Shown: one piece after another, positions 37,601 through 45,580 of the stretch
How positions within the stretch are numbered: the stretch's first letter is position 1
Layout: every line of letters starts with the position of its first letter
Assembly: GCA_001708385.1 (NCBI GenBank)
Contig: CP012388.1
Coordinates: 620,001-684,000 of the forward strand
Length of the DNA stretch: 64,000 nt
Origin: Flavobacterium psychrophilum
GTDB taxonomy: Bacteria > Bacteroidota > Bacteroidia > Flavobacteriales > Flavobacteriaceae
Reading direction: 5' to 3'
Notes under the pieces: generated by a model
What the model was told of the DNA's origin: nothing
Seen by the model: the letters and a program-made list of their open reading frames with translations, nothing else
Databases searched by the model: none
Translations under genes and position numbers: made by a program

Positions 37601-38764
37601 CCTGCCTTTTAACGATTCAAGGTAAATGCCCGATATGCGGTTTTTATGGTCAAGATCGAATGTTATTACCCTGCCACAGCTATCGGTAATTCCTACTAAT
37701 GATTTTCCGCTATAAAACAGGCTGACTGCCTGCCCTGAAGTATTGCTTATGCTTACAGGTACATAGTATTCACTGTCAACCGGTGTGTATTGGTAGTTTA
37801 ATCGTTTGGTGTGGTGATAAAGGTTGTAGTTGTTTCCTTCACGCTTTAAAGTTAAGCGCTCCATACGGTGGTAAAACTCCTGCCCGTCTTCCAATATCGG
37901 GAAACCGCAGGTTCTGCCATCAGGAAGGCATACAGCAATTACCTGGTCATCGTATACTATCCTCATCGGAAGGTCATAGCTATGGTGGTAGCCATGCCCT
38001 AACTGGTGTTCATTTTCTGCATCGGAATTCCATACACGTTCCCACACCAATGGTATAGGCCCGGGAAGTTCAAAATCGGTATACTCATAAAATACGATGC
38101 CCTGTATAAGGTCTACAGGTTCAAAGCCTTTTTTACATAAAAATTTGCTTAGGCGGTTCGATTTTCCAAATGCCTTTTTTGCCAGCTTGTTCAGCTTTTT
38201 AAGCAACTTGCTCATCGCTTTGCCTAAAACTTTAAACAATGCCCCAAAACCATAGCCCGCTAAAAGGTTGATAAGCATACCCATAAAGTCCGGTACGTAT
38301 GGGCCTGCTATATTCACAGGCATGCCTGTAGGGATAGGTAAACTGAAGCTTGTCGGTGCAAACAATGACGGTATCGGCCTCATTTTCTTACCGGGGGTAA
38401 GACTAAGCGGGATACCAATATCATTACACGTCATTTTCATGTAGCCCTTTGGGCTTATGCGCCTGCCTTCTATGTACGAGTTTACACTTCCAAAAAAGTT
38501 CATCGACTCATGCCCTATCATGGGCATCATCGCAAACGGGCCCGTAAATAACGGTATGTGTATAAACGTTAGGATATTTCCCCCGGTGTCTGTAACACCT
38601 CGTGGAATACTGTTAACATTTACTGTAGAACCTATAAATGGTATATAATCCATTATATCCATAACAATGCCTATGTAAGGATGTATAGGGTTAAATGGAG
38701 GAAGGGTATTAAAGTGAATATCAATCCCTATAATAGGTGTAAAATGATTGTTGGTTAACAGCAT
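34613..38764 (-). CDS. Rhs polymorphic toxin 2, TNT-like NADase tip candidate
   Basis: A 1383-residue Rhs effector with the same PAAR-like N-terminus, linker, DUF6531 and RHS/YD repeats as Rhs1. The core ends DPIRLAGSNPNMYAYVQD and DILGL at residue 1226; the Gly of the first DPxGL is Arg here. The 157-residue tip has RPGGWATTDAIPD, TVREKLAV, then EYEVIKDIPVNTGPVGPQ and YLPGGGSQIQM. The last two blocks recall the tuberculosis necrotizing toxin (TNT) NAD+ glycohydrolase signature (plPVexGpv..., pGGGtQ), so NAD+ depletion in the target is a reasonable hypothesis. It lies 19 bp after the 444-aa gene in the vgrG2 operon. Confidence 0.85.
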   Translation of the reverse strand: MLLTNNHFTPIIGIDIHFNTLPPFNPIHPYIGIVMDIMDYIPFIGSTVNVNSIPRGVTDTGGNILTFIHIPLFTGPFAMMPMIGHESMNFFGSVNSYIEGRRISPKGYMKMTCNDIGIPLSLTPGKKMRPIPSLFAPTSFSLPIPTGMPVNIAGPYVPDFMGMLINLLAGYGFGALFKVLGKAMSKLLKKLNKLAKKAFGKSNRLSKFLCKKGFEPVDLIQGIVFYEYTDFELPGPIPLVWERVWNSDAENEHQLGHGYHHSYDLPMRIVYDDQVIAVCLPDGRTCGFPILEDGQEFYHRMERLTLKREGNNYNLYHHTKRLNYQYTPVDSEYYVPVSISNTSGQAVSLFYSGKSLVGITDSCGRVITFDLDHKNRISGIYLESLKGRSLLVGYEYNEAGDLAVIKDALLQAVTIKYDNHLMVAKTDRNGQTFYWEYDAEKRCTHTWGDEGLLEGWLEYHPELGYNIITDALGNQSVYYYNEDFLCTQIKDALGYSEFYEYTETFEIYRKIDKEGYLTGYTYDEKGNLTTLIQPDSSQYSYVYDENDRLIIANDPEGGTTIWNYNEEGKLKTTVAPDKGITAFSYNESGLVSEIRDVNKGITQLEYDAEFNLVKLTLPYGEVATWTYNEKGEVEKAVNPEGAVQKFSYDPLGRVTQIIHPDHTSVQLRYNAYDEVIHAKDNEHDVKFAYTPLGSLKMREENGVKVEFNYNRNEELINVKNEHNELYRFVRNANGEVAEEIGFDSLSRKYLRNRAGQVVKVERPDNRWTKFERDALGRTIRAEYYDDTWETYSYDKRGVIIEGVNNTISVKLKRDAIGRIIQDIQGEHSVNSVYNRNGSRKILSSSLGANVTYDYDKMGNLVKTEAYAKDLEDSWQMQQGYNAAGQELWRKMSGDVNAIWDYDNYGRPVLHKVESQNKVVRHRRYSWSANNSLWRMMNELTGNETGYAHDSLGKLAWAKYENGQYDYKLPDEVGNLFKTKQKNDKEYGAGSKLLRDANYKYSYDGEGNLIAKEGKDNWKYDWFGNGMLKSVYKPDGSVIEFEYDAFGRRTSKIVKDTVKRFVWDGNNPIHEWEYDINDKPKWIVDENGFLKQDRVEPVDQNSITWVFEENTAKPTAKIVGNKKYSIVTDYLGTPCQAFDEDGKKVWETELDIYGKIRTLEGEKDFIPFKYQGQYEDIETGLYYNTFRYYDPNSGTYISQDPIRLAGSNPNMYAYVQDVNSYIDILGLSECSPNSWNAFQKQHKGRFNSPAEAAAAYDNLKVGKSPWPIGVTPTPGTIKAGQKIRMAMSPGQPANRPGGWATTDAIPDANTVREKLAVTKEFKPELSHVQEYEVIKDIPVNTGPVGPQVDAITGEYLPGGGSQIQMTVNPADRMDYLKPIGQYPI

Positions 38765-38783
38765 GCTTTAAAATTTAGGTATA

Positions 38784-40118
38784 TTATTTTTGCTGTTCTA
38801 CTTCATCAAACTTTTGTTGAAGGTCAGTCTGCCAGTTAACTCCGAAAAGCTGTTCCATTCGCTGTCGTAAAGCTGCTGTTTCATTCGGAAGTTTGTAGTG
38901 GTTGGCGTCTATGTAATGATAGGCTATAAAGCTATAATCGGTAACGCTTAGGTCATCATCTGTAAGCTCCAGCCCTATCAGGTAACCGTCCTGTAAATGT
39001 TCTAAATATTCAGGAGCAAAACCATGCGTATGGCACAGGTAAATAATAGTTTTGTATGCAGATATGGCGTTCGCCAACTGATTATGCTCTTTGCTTAAAT
39101 TAGCCTGCTTTATAAAATAGTCAAGAGCTGTTCTGTGATCGCTATGCATAGAGGCCAAAGCTCCCATATATCCGTATATCTGTATTAGTATCACCACATG
39201 ATTGGCATCCTGCTGTACTGCTCTCTTGGCAATCCCTTCTGCTTTTTCAAGCATTAGCTGTGTCTCTTCCTTAGCCGGAAAATGCATTAGGAAACCGGCA
39301 TATATTAAATGCGCCGATGCAAACATGCTTTGATCTCCGGATCGCTGTCCGGCATCTATCAGCCTGCTTCCCCAATGATCAAGATCCTGTCTTTTATTGT
39401 TACCCGCAGCCTCACCCATTTTCATCATACAGGTTCTAAACTGTACCTGCGGATCGTTAGGGTTACCCATAGCAGCCAGTTCGTTTACCGCACCACGCAT
39501 ATCGAGATTTGGCGGTGCAACAGTAATTACCTTTCTGTTTTCTATGTTCTGAACCGAATCAAAATAATTATGCCCTGCATAATCTACAATCGCAAATTTT
39601 ATAGCATAGGCAAAATCATTTCTGCCTACAAAAGCGCTTATCCATTTTGCATATGCGTCGTTTTCGCTAATACTTCTGGGAATAAGCGTTACAACCAACG
39701 GACGCGTTTCGCCACTGGCATATTTAGAAAAATCATGAAGCATTTCTTTTAAAAGGCCTGCCCCCGTATCACCCTGTGGTAAATCGTTTAATCTATCGCG
39801 GTATATAGCAAAATCCCAGGCTTTAGCCTGTGGCTGCTCTTCAATACCCTGCTTGTACATATCAATCCAGTCAGAAATTAGCATTCTGGCAAAAGTTTCC
39901 TTAGATCCAAATGGCGTAAACAGCACAACAAATATATCCTCGAGGCTTCCATGCGGAGAAGATTCCAGTTTAAAGAAACCGTTTAAAAAATCTACATCTT
40001 CGTTATGTATAACCCAACGTGCTAAATTATAAGCAGGTACCTTCTCGGTAGCTTCCGACCAAATATTCTGAAGCTTGCTTATCCTTACAGCGACAGGGTT
40101 GTGTTCATGGTTCATCAT
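38784..40118 (-). CDS. TPR-like helical protein between VgrG2 and Rhs2, adaptor candidate
   Basis: A 444-residue cytoplasmic protein. The N-terminal 200 residues are mixed alpha/beta (WVIHNEDVDFLNGFFKLES, RPLVVTLIPRSIS, FAYAIKFAIVDYAG). The C-terminal half has TPR-like helices (QSMFASAHLIYAGFL, RTALDYFIKQANLSKEHNQL). It begins 2 bp after vgrG2 and ends 19 bp before Rhs2, the slot where Rhs chaperones/adaptors such as EagR or Tap (DUF4123) occur in other T6SSs. No sequence family is recognised. A loading role for Rhs toxins is inferred from position. ATG 40115 is an alternative start. Confidence 0.65.
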   Translation of the reverse strand: MMNHEHNPVAVRISKLQNIWSEATEKVPAYNLARWVIHNEDVDFLNGFFKLESSPHGSLEDIFVVLFTPFGSKETFARMLISDWIDMYKQGIEEQPQAKAWDFAIYRDRLNDLPQGDTGAGLLKEMLHDFSKYASGETRPLVVTLIPRSISENDAYAKWISAFVGRNDFAYAIKFAIVDYAGHNYFDSVQNIENRKVITVAPPNLDMRGAVNELAAMGNPNDPQVQFRTCMMKMGEAAGNNKRQDLDHWGSRLIDAGQRSGDQSMFASAHLIYAGFLMHFPAKEETQLMLEKAEGIAKRAVQQDANHVVILIQIYGYMGALASMHSDHRTALDYFIKQANLSKEHNQLANAISAYKTIIYLCHTHGFAPEYLEHLQDGYLIGLELTDDDLSVTDYSFIAYHYIDANHYKLPNETAALRQRMEQLFGVNWQTDLQQKFDEVEQQK

Positions 40119-40120
40119 AA

Positions 40121-41896
40121 CTAATTCAGATTTAGAATTGTTCCTTTCACATTAGTTGTAACAGATCCGTTCACATTTACCTGCATACCATCTATACTAA
40201 CATCTTTTTCACCTGTAAGGCTTAACGATGGTGCTCCGGCTTCCACCTGCGTATTACTCGATATACTAACCGAATCGCTACCGTCTATCGCAGTAGCTTT
40301 AGAACTTACATTTACATTGTTCTCGCCGATTATATTAATTTCCTTAGAAATAAAATCTATTCTTTCGGGCGCATTTATGGTTATCGATTTTTCGTTGGTA
40401 TTTAATACAACGGTATTACCATTTTTATCAGATATCGTAATAGATTCCGCTCCATCGGTATCGTCAAATCGTATTAAATGCCCTCCTCGGGTTTGTATCG
40501 CTTTAAAGTTGTTGCTTGAGTCGTTCTGGCCACTTTTACCAGATCCGTTATACATAGAACCTAATACAAAAGGTTTCTCTGCATTACCGCCTTCAAAACC
40601 TACAAGCACTTCTTCGCCAACTTCCGGAATAAAATAAAATCCTTTGCCGTTACCCGAATGCGGATTTATCATCCTTACCCATGGGCTATTACCTCCTTTA
40701 TCTTTTTGCCATGCAAAAGCAACTTTTACCCTACCTAATCCGGACGGATCATTATTATCTATAATTGTTGCCGGCTGCGATTCTGCCATCGGGATGCTGT
40801 GGACGTTACCATAAGGCGGCGCCTCAACAGTATCGGGAACAGCATCAAAAGTGTTATGATAGTTACCCGATTCATCACAAATGTGAGTAATATCGGTAAT
40901 TAAATAGTTGCCATAGCTCTGTTCTTTAATACTATCGGCAGAAATACCCGTTAACGAGAACGATGGCTCTTTTACCACCACAATGTCTCCCGGTCGCAGT
41001 CCTGTTTCATCGGAATCTCCTTTGGCTGTTACCAAATCGGCAGCACGCGATTTAAGCTGCATGCTAACTCTTTCGGTAAGATGGCTTTTAGAATTACCTT
41101 CTTCAAGCGCGTTAGAGTATAAGAGTGTAGATGTGTTGGGAAACATTTTCTTAGAAGCATCAAATACTTCTTTTGCATATCCCTGTGCCTGATAACCGGC
41201 TTCAGATGAATTTGCTTTTTGGGTATCTCCGTTAGAAGCGTCATACCCTATATATTCAAATCCAAGCGATTTGGCTCTCATCTCGATATTGAAAGAATGC
41301 AGTGTTCGGCCGTACTCTAATGTATAAGTTTTAGATTTCGGCTTGCCAAATTGAAGTTCTTCGCCGTTAAAATAAAGCCATTGCCCTTTTTTCTGTGCCA
41401 TACGGCAGATGAAGGCAAAGTCGCTCTCGGCATACTGAACTGTATATGGAAGCGTAGAATCTTTTTGGATATCAACAGATGGTTTCAATTGCCCGGATGG
41501 ATACGATTTCATTACATCGTTTACAATGTCCGTCAATGTCATATCATTAAAAGAACGGATGTTAGGGGGGCCTTCCATCAATATGGTTGGGCTAAATCCG
41601 TTTATTATAATACCGCCAGATGCTCCGGCAGTACGTACCAACTGTGTTTCGGTAATTACGCCGTTAAAATTTAAGGGTGCTTCTGCAGACATATTGGTCG
41701 CTGTTATGCTTATGTTTATAGTTTTACCTATATAACCCTGTGCTTTTTTAATAGCTTCTTCAATAAACTCTTTAGGGAGCGGTTGCAATAGCGAAAACCT
41801 ATGGTGCGTATGTACCTTTTGGTCTATCACCAGTCTTGAAAATCTGGTAAGATCCTCTCCATCTATCTTAATGGCTACACTCGTGTTAATTGGCAT
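40121..41896 (-). CDS. vgrG: T6SS spike protein VgrG (TssI), copy 2
   Basis: A 591-residue VgrG with the gp27-like hub (TRFSRLVIDQKVHTHHRFSL; VQYAESDFAFICRMAQKKGQWLY), an OB-fold with DPSGLGRVKVAFAWQKDKGG and GFYFIPEVGEEVLVGFEGGN, and a C-terminal beta needle (ESITISDKNGNTVVLNTNEK ... NVNGSVTTNVKG). It is strongly similar to VgrG1 up to the OB-fold, with a different needle. It heads the operon containing the 444-aa protein and Rhs2, so it most likely bears the Rhs proteins through their PAAR-like N-termini. Confidence 0.95.
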   Translation of the reverse strand: MPINTSVAIKIDGEDLTRFSRLVIDQKVHTHHRFSLLQPLPKEFIEEAIKKAQGYIGKTINISITATNMSAEAPLNFNGVITETQLVRTAGASGGIIINGFSPTILMEGPPNIRSFNDMTLTDIVNDVMKSYPSGQLKPSVDIQKDSTLPYTVQYAESDFAFICRMAQKKGQWLYFNGEELQFGKPKSKTYTLEYGRTLHSFNIEMRAKSLGFEYIGYDASNGDTQKANSSEAGYQAQGYAKEVFDASKKMFPNTSTLLYSNALEEGNSKSHLTERVSMQLKSRAADLVTAKGDSDETGLRPGDIVVVKEPSFSLTGISADSIKEQSYGNYLITDITHICDESGNYHNTFDAVPDTVEAPPYGNVHSIPMAESQPATIIDNNDPSGLGRVKVAFAWQKDKGGNSPWVRMINPHSGNGKGFYFIPEVGEEVLVGFEGGNAEKPFVLGSMYNGSGKSGQNDSSNNFKAIQTRGGHLIRFDDTDGAESITISDKNGNTVVLNTNEKSITINAPERIDFISKEINIIGENNVNVSSKATAIDGSDSVSISSNTQVEAGAPSLSLTGEKDVSIDGMQVNVNGSVTTNVKGTILNLN

Positions 41897-42246
41897 AACT
41901 TAAATTTTTAAATTTGTAATTTAGAGCAGGATGATTTGATTGTGAAATTACATTTTTGAAAAGCCTATTAGCATTTTTTAACAATACCTTTTAAAAACTT
42001 TATGATTTAAGAAACACAATTAACCATCTAAAAAAGAACATATTACACATAAGTAAATTTAATATTAACGTAAGATTAAATAAAGGCTGCCACAACAGCA
42101 GCCTTCTCTCACTTTAACCAAATCCAGGATGAATAATCACCCCACTACTTATTTTTAACCGGAATATTTTCTCCGGATATTTTATATTGTTGTGGCATTA
42201 GCAAAGCCAGTATTTTCAATTCAATAACTAACCTTTTCACACATGG
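41897..42246. other. Intergenic region upstream of vgrG2
   Basis: 350 bp with no gene. It contains the terminator at 42083-42105 for the upstream TPR gene and an AT-rich stretch before vgrG2. I found no CAAAnnTA box for a minus-strand promoter. Confidence 0.45.
42083..42105 (-). terminator. Terminator for the tssP-like...TPR operon
   Basis: AAGGCTGC (42083-42090) pairs with GCAGCCTT (42098-42105), loop 7 nt. On the minus strand it is followed by TTTATTTAAT. It separates the TPR gene from vgrG2. Confidence 0.75.
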
Positions 42247-42957
42247 TTAATTTAAACTATCTGCCTGCAACTGTGCCCTTTCATAATCAGGCTGAATAAC
42301 CAGTGCAGCTTTGTAATCTTCAAGTGCTTTGTCCTTATTTCCTAAATGTAGGTATAAGTCGCCTCTGTTGGTCAATATCTGTGCGCTTTCGGGCTGACTT
42401 TTAATAGCCATTACGTACGCTTTTAGCGCATCAGTATCTTTTCCAAGATTGTGTAGTAAAGCGGCCTTAAAGTTGTAGCCTATACTCCACTGTGGATATT
42501 TTTTGTTTAAGGCATCGATAGTTTTTAGTGCTTCAAGTATTAAATTCCCCTCTGCTTCTGCAGTGGCTTTATTTATATAAAACCATTTATTATCAGGGTT
42601 TAATACCAGTGCCTGGCTAAACGATTTTATAGCTGCTGCGTTATGGCCCAGTTTAGACTGCATTTTACCTTTAAAATTTTTTACATCTGGATTTTTAGGT
42701 TGTAGCTCTTCAAGCTTAAGAGCAACAGCAAGTGCCTTAGCGTAATCTTTATTTCGTATCGCCTGCCCTGCTTCCTTATTGATATCCTGAAATGCAGCAG
42801 ACTGTGCATTTATCCTTTCGGTTAACCGAGTGTTCTCAGCCATCATTTCTTTCATGTAGGCATTATCAACGTCATTTGTACTATAGGAATTTTGCTGTGC
42901 CTGCAATGCATTGCAAACCAGCATAAGCATATAAATATGTATAATAAACCTCAACAT
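42247..42957 (-). CDS. Exported tetratricopeptide repeat protein
   Basis: A 236-residue protein with a signal peptide (MLVCNALQAQQ) and about five TPRs, for example DYAKALAVALKLEELQPKNP, AAIKSFSQALVLNPDNKW, DALKAYVMAIKSQPESAQ and KALEDYKAALVIQPDYERA. It is the last gene of the minus-strand T6SS operon, 78 bp after the lipoprotein. A periplasmic scaffold role in the apparatus or with the neighbouring effector's immunity is possible; not established. Confidence 0.75.
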   Translation of the reverse strand: MLRFIIHIYMLMLVCNALQAQQNSYSTNDVDNAYMKEMMAENTRLTERINAQSAAFQDINKEAGQAIRNKDYAKALAVALKLEELQPKNPDVKNFKGKMQSKLGHNAAAIKSFSQALVLNPDNKWFYINKATAEAEGNLILEALKTIDALNKKYPQWSIGYNFKAALLHNLGKDTDALKAYVMAIKSQPESAQILTNRGDLYLHLGNKDKALEDYKAALVIQPDYERAQLQADSLN

Positions 42958-43035
42958 ACCTGTTTTTTAACAAGCATGGCATTACCATGTTAAGCTGTAA
43001 ATAAACGGGAGAAAAATAGAATTATACTTTGAAGG

Positions 43036-43599
43036 TTACCATTGCGGTTTACCTTCAACCATATTCAACGGATGGAAAACATAATATTCCTTATAATAAT
43101 CTGTAAAGTATTTATCGTCAAATTTTCCTTTTCCTTCATGGGTTGACTTAACAATTACAAAATTGTTACCGTCAACGTAACCGTATTTATATTCAAACTG
43201 CTTTCGTGGTACTACTACACTTTGTATAATTAATTTACTACCCCGCTGCTTAAAATAACCTTCAAACAGGGTGTGATCTTTTTTAATAAAGTCTTTCTTT
43301 ACGACAGTAATGTAGTCCTGATCTGTTTTAATACTATTTTCAGGATCGAGCGTTAAATTGCTTTGTCCGGTAGCATAAAATTTATAAAACCTATGCTCTT
43401 TTGGCTGTTTTGTTGTTCCTCCGTTTTCGTCTGTCCAGATACGATCAAGAACATACACGCCATCGGTTCTTACTGCAGAACCTGGGCTAATAGTAAAGCT
43501 TTCATCATAAAATGAATAATCGTTTTTTTGATAAAGCTTCTGGGCACATGAGGAGAATAATCCTAAAAGCAATAGCATACAACAAAATCTAAACTGCAT
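43036..43599 (-). CDS. Lipoprotein, immunity candidate to the type-23-like effector
   Basis: A 187-residue lipoprotein starting at ATG 43599, overlapping the effector stop (TAATG); a longer frame to 43644 lies inside the effector gene and lacks sense. Signal peptide and lipobox MLLLLGLFSSC give acylated Cys. The body is beta-rich with many aromatic residues (YKNDYSFYDE-like, FYKFYATGQSN, YKEYYVFHPL). The coupling and periplasmic/outer-membrane localisation support immunity to the upstream effector. No named family is recognised. Confidence 0.65.
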   Translation of the reverse strand: MQFRFCCMLLLLGLFSSCAQKLYQKNDYSFYDESFTISPGSAVRTDGVYVLDRIWTDENGGTTKQPKEHRFYKFYATGQSNLTLDPENSIKTDQDYITVVKKDFIKKDHTLFEGYFKQRGSKLIIQSVVVPRKQFEYKYGYVDGNNFVIVKSTHEGKGKFDDKYFTDYYKEYYVFHPLNMVEGKPQW

Positions 43600-44537
43600 T
43601 AAAAGCCTTTGTTTAATGTGCCGGGGCTGTATTGAAATTCCCACTGGTTAGGCCTTTCAGATGGTATAAGGTGGAAGTTTATAATCCTGTGGATCATATC
43701 CTGAGAATACATATGTCCGCCACCAAGCCCGTTTGCGCCGTAGTTACCCTGAGGCGTTCTTAGCCTGAAAGAAGTTCTGCCCTGGTTTAAGTTAAAAGAA
43801 TGCTGATCTGGAGTCCATGGAACATTATTCCTGTTCTCCTTTAAAAAGTCAGTACCTACTTCGGTAGCTGTGGTTGGGGTGTAATCAAAAAGTTTATTTT
43901 TTGTTTGCTGCATCCAGCTTCCTGTATTAGAGGCTTCAAAAGCTTCTAAATTCCTGTCTGCTGCAAGCCTGTCTGTTTCGCTGTCAGAATCTGTATCAGC
44001 AGTAAAAACATCACTGGCAATAATAAGCTGGTAATTGCTGTTTTTTGCACCAACGGTAATATTACCACCACCGGTCCACCAGCGATCATAGCCGTCGCTT
44101 ATACCTATCTTTTTAAAACCACCAAAGTCGTTGTACGTCTGAAAACTGAAATCTTCAGCCCTCAACTGCACAAAACCTACATGCTGGTTCCTGTTGCTGT
44201 TGTTAAAAATTAAACTTGACCCTACAGTAGCAGAATATCGATAGTTGTCTTCCATACCAGTGCCACTGTCTAAATGCAGCGGGTAAATATCCATAGGGTT
44301 GCCTTTTCCGCCCCCAACAGTTACTTTACCTGTAAGAACAGTATCAAAATGCCATTTGTTAGAGTCCTGTCTGGATCCAATACCGCCATTATAAAAATTT
44401 ACGGCCAGATTAGCTCCGGGGTTTACAAAACCCATCTGCTTGCTAACCCCCACACCAGCTGTTCCGCTCATGTAAGGTTTACCTGCACCAAAGTGCCAGG
44501 TTAAGCCTGCAAAAAAAGTAGTTTCAAGTTCATTCAT
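43599..44537 (-). CDS. Hcp-linked candidate effector, polymorphic toxin type 23-like
   Basis: A 312-residue protein without signal peptide, encoded 4 bp after hcp2. Gly-rich beta strands fill the first 110 residues (FFAGLTWHFGAGKPYMSG...). The central motif VGFVQLRAEDFSFQTYND followed by GISDGYDRWWTGGG (residues 145-158) resembles the Bacterial toxin 23 domain (GDGGDRYRT core) found as a tip on Bacteroidota Rhs toxins. Here it is a stand-alone protein paired with a dedicated Hcp, implying loading inside the Hcp tube. The fold may be barrel-like; the biochemical activity of this toxin family is not known to me. Confidence 0.65.
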   Translation of the reverse strand: MNELETTFFAGLTWHFGAGKPYMSGTAGVGVSKQMGFVNPGANLAVNFYNGGIGSRQDSNKWHFDTVLTGKVTVGGGKGNPMDIYPLHLDSGTGMEDNYRYSATVGSSLIFNNSNRNQHVGFVQLRAEDFSFQTYNDFGGFKKIGISDGYDRWWTGGGNITVGAKNSNYQLIIASDVFTADTDSDSETDRLAADRNLEAFEASNTGSWMQQTKNKLFDYTPTTATEVGTDFLKENRNNVPWTPDQHSFNLNQGRTSFRLRTPQGNYGANGLGGGHMYSQDMIHRIINFHLIPSERPNQWEFQYSPGTLNKGF

Positions 44538-44541
44538 AACA

Positions 44542-44937
44542 TTACAGCTTTAAAGGCCAGTTTCTTGCGAACTGAGAACCATTCATATTTATTTCTTTTG
44601 CTGAGACTACAATTTCTATTCGCATAGACATTGTGTTGTATGCCACAAATGCTTCGTCATACCTTATGCAATAGCCTTCTTTAAACTGAAGTTCGCGCAT
44701 TTTAGAAATGGCGTCTCTTCTGTAAAAAGTAAGCTTACCGTTTTTAGTTTGAGAATTACTTACCATCCAGTCAAAAAGCATTGTACTTTTACTGGATTCT
44801 ACCACTACCCTTATTTTTCCCCCTGAAGGATCTGCCGAAGGTTTTCCACTTTTGTCGGTGTCCTGTCCTAAAGTACATTGAAATTCAAGTACATTCATTA
44901 CTTCACCATCAATTTCAAGCTTTGCTAAGAAAGACAT
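44542..44937 (-). CDS. tssD: Hcp-like tube protein (TssD), copy 2
   Basis: A 131-residue Hcp-family protein. It shares with Hcp1 the layout MSFLAKLEIDGEVMNVLEFQ, QDTDKSGKPSADPSGGKIRV, FDWMVSNSQTKNGKLTFYRR and the C-terminal strand pair ending KEINMNGSQFARNWPL. It diverges from Hcp1 and is followed 4 bp later by the type-23-like gene, so it is probably a cargo-specific Hcp. Hexameric rings stack into the expelled tube. Confidence 0.88.
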   Translation of the reverse strand: MSFLAKLEIDGEVMNVLEFQCTLGQDTDKSGKPSADPSGGKIRVVVESSKSTMLFDWMVSNSQTKNGKLTFYRRDAISKMRELQFKEGYCIRYDEAFVAYNTMSMRIEIVVSAKEINMNGSQFARNWPLKL

Positions 44938-44980
44938 AATAAATGAGTTATTTAGTTAATAATGAATTAGAAAATTGAAA

Positions 44981-45014
44981 TGAAAAGGGAGTGCGATACT
45001 GCAAACCCTTTTCA
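44981..45014 (-). terminator. Intercistronic hairpin between hcp1 and hcp2
   Basis: TGAAAAGGG (44981-44989) pairs with CCCTTTTCA (45006-45014), with an inner TGC/GCA pairing. On minus it is followed by TTTCAATTTTC. It could attenuate transcription after the abundant hcp1 or protect the hcp1 3' end. Confidence 0.55.
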
Positions 45015-45035
45015 TTGTTCAATACTTTTCTAATC

Positions 45036-45425
45036 TTAATTAGCCCATTCGTTTATGTGCTCTGCGTTTCCTGAAGAAAATTCTTTAGCAGAAATTGTGA
45101 ATGTTTCAACTAGAGGATTATCTCCTGTAGCATCGAATTTTTCATTGTACTTAACAAGGTAACCTTCTTTGAAAGTCATCTCTTTAAGTTTAGCATCGGT
45201 ATCACGCTTTACATACTGAATTGAACCGTCTTTTCTTTCGAAGTTGTTGGTCATCCATTCAAAGAAGAATGAATCGCCGGTAGATTCAACAGTTAATGTA
45301 ATTGTACCTCCACGGGTAACAGATGATGGGCGGCCTGTTGCATCAATGTCCTGATACAGGTCATATGTAGCATTTAAAATGTTTAGTTCTTTTCCGCCAA
45401 CTTTAAGTTTTGATTTGAATGACAT
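45036..45425 (-). CDS. tssD: Hcp tube protein (TssD), copy 1
   Basis: A 129-residue Hcp of the Bacteroidota type. Conserved elements are MSFKSKLKVGGKELNILNA, YQDIDATGRPSSVTRGGTIT, FFFEWMTNNFERKDG and the C-terminal TISAKEFSSGNAEHINEW. It lies behind tssC, separated by 155 bp with a strong hairpin, so it probably has its own expression level as the bulk tube subunit. Confidence 0.92.
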   Translation of the reverse strand: MSFKSKLKVGGKELNILNATYDLYQDIDATGRPSSVTRGGTITLTVESTGDSFFFEWMTNNFERKDGSIQYVKRDTDAKLKEMTFKEGYLVKYNEKFDATGDNPLVETFTISAKEFSSGNAEHINEWAN

Positions 45426-45558
45426 AATAAAAAAATTTAAGAATTAATTTTAGGTTGATTTAATAAGTAAGTAGTAGGGTGATTTATTATGCACGCATCT
45501 AAATTAGTGAATAGTATTTTCTTTATTTCTTAATAATATATTAAATAAAATATAAATA

Positions 45559-45579
45559 TTTAAGGTTCAGAACCTTAAA
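45559..45579 (-). terminator. Perfect palindromic hairpin after tssC
   Basis: TTTAAGGTTC (45559-45568) and GAACCTTAAA (45570-45579) form a perfect 10-bp inverted repeat around one base, immediately after the tssC stop. On minus a T-rich tract follows. It is a partial terminator or processing site between tssBC and hcp1. Confidence 0.6.
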
Positions 45580-45580
45580 A

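Larger units (their letters stand above)
29807..38764. repeat. Paralogous direct repeat: two Rhs genes
   Basis: The two Rhs genes (29807-33880 and 34613-38764) are direct repeats offset by 4884 bp at their starts. Residues 1 to about 720 differ at few positions, and stretches near 31800-31940 and 36680-36820 are identical in DNA for over 120 bp. Similarity drops over residues about 720-1226 and vanishes in the tips. This indicates recent gene conversion of the 5' half. Confidence 0.85.

Noticed and set aside
37783..38058. Plus-strand open frame inside Rhs2
   Set aside because: Antisense to the conserved Rhs core and not open in the same form in the near-identical Rhs1 copy.
29807..38764. Insertion sequence or transposase carrying the duplicated Rhs
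   Set aside because: No transposase frame or terminal inverted repeats are visible around the two Rhs genes; homologous recombination explains the duplication.
43600..43644. Longer start of the lipoprotein at 43644
   Set aside because: It would put 15 charged residues before the signal peptide; ATG 43599 gives a normal lipoprotein signal.
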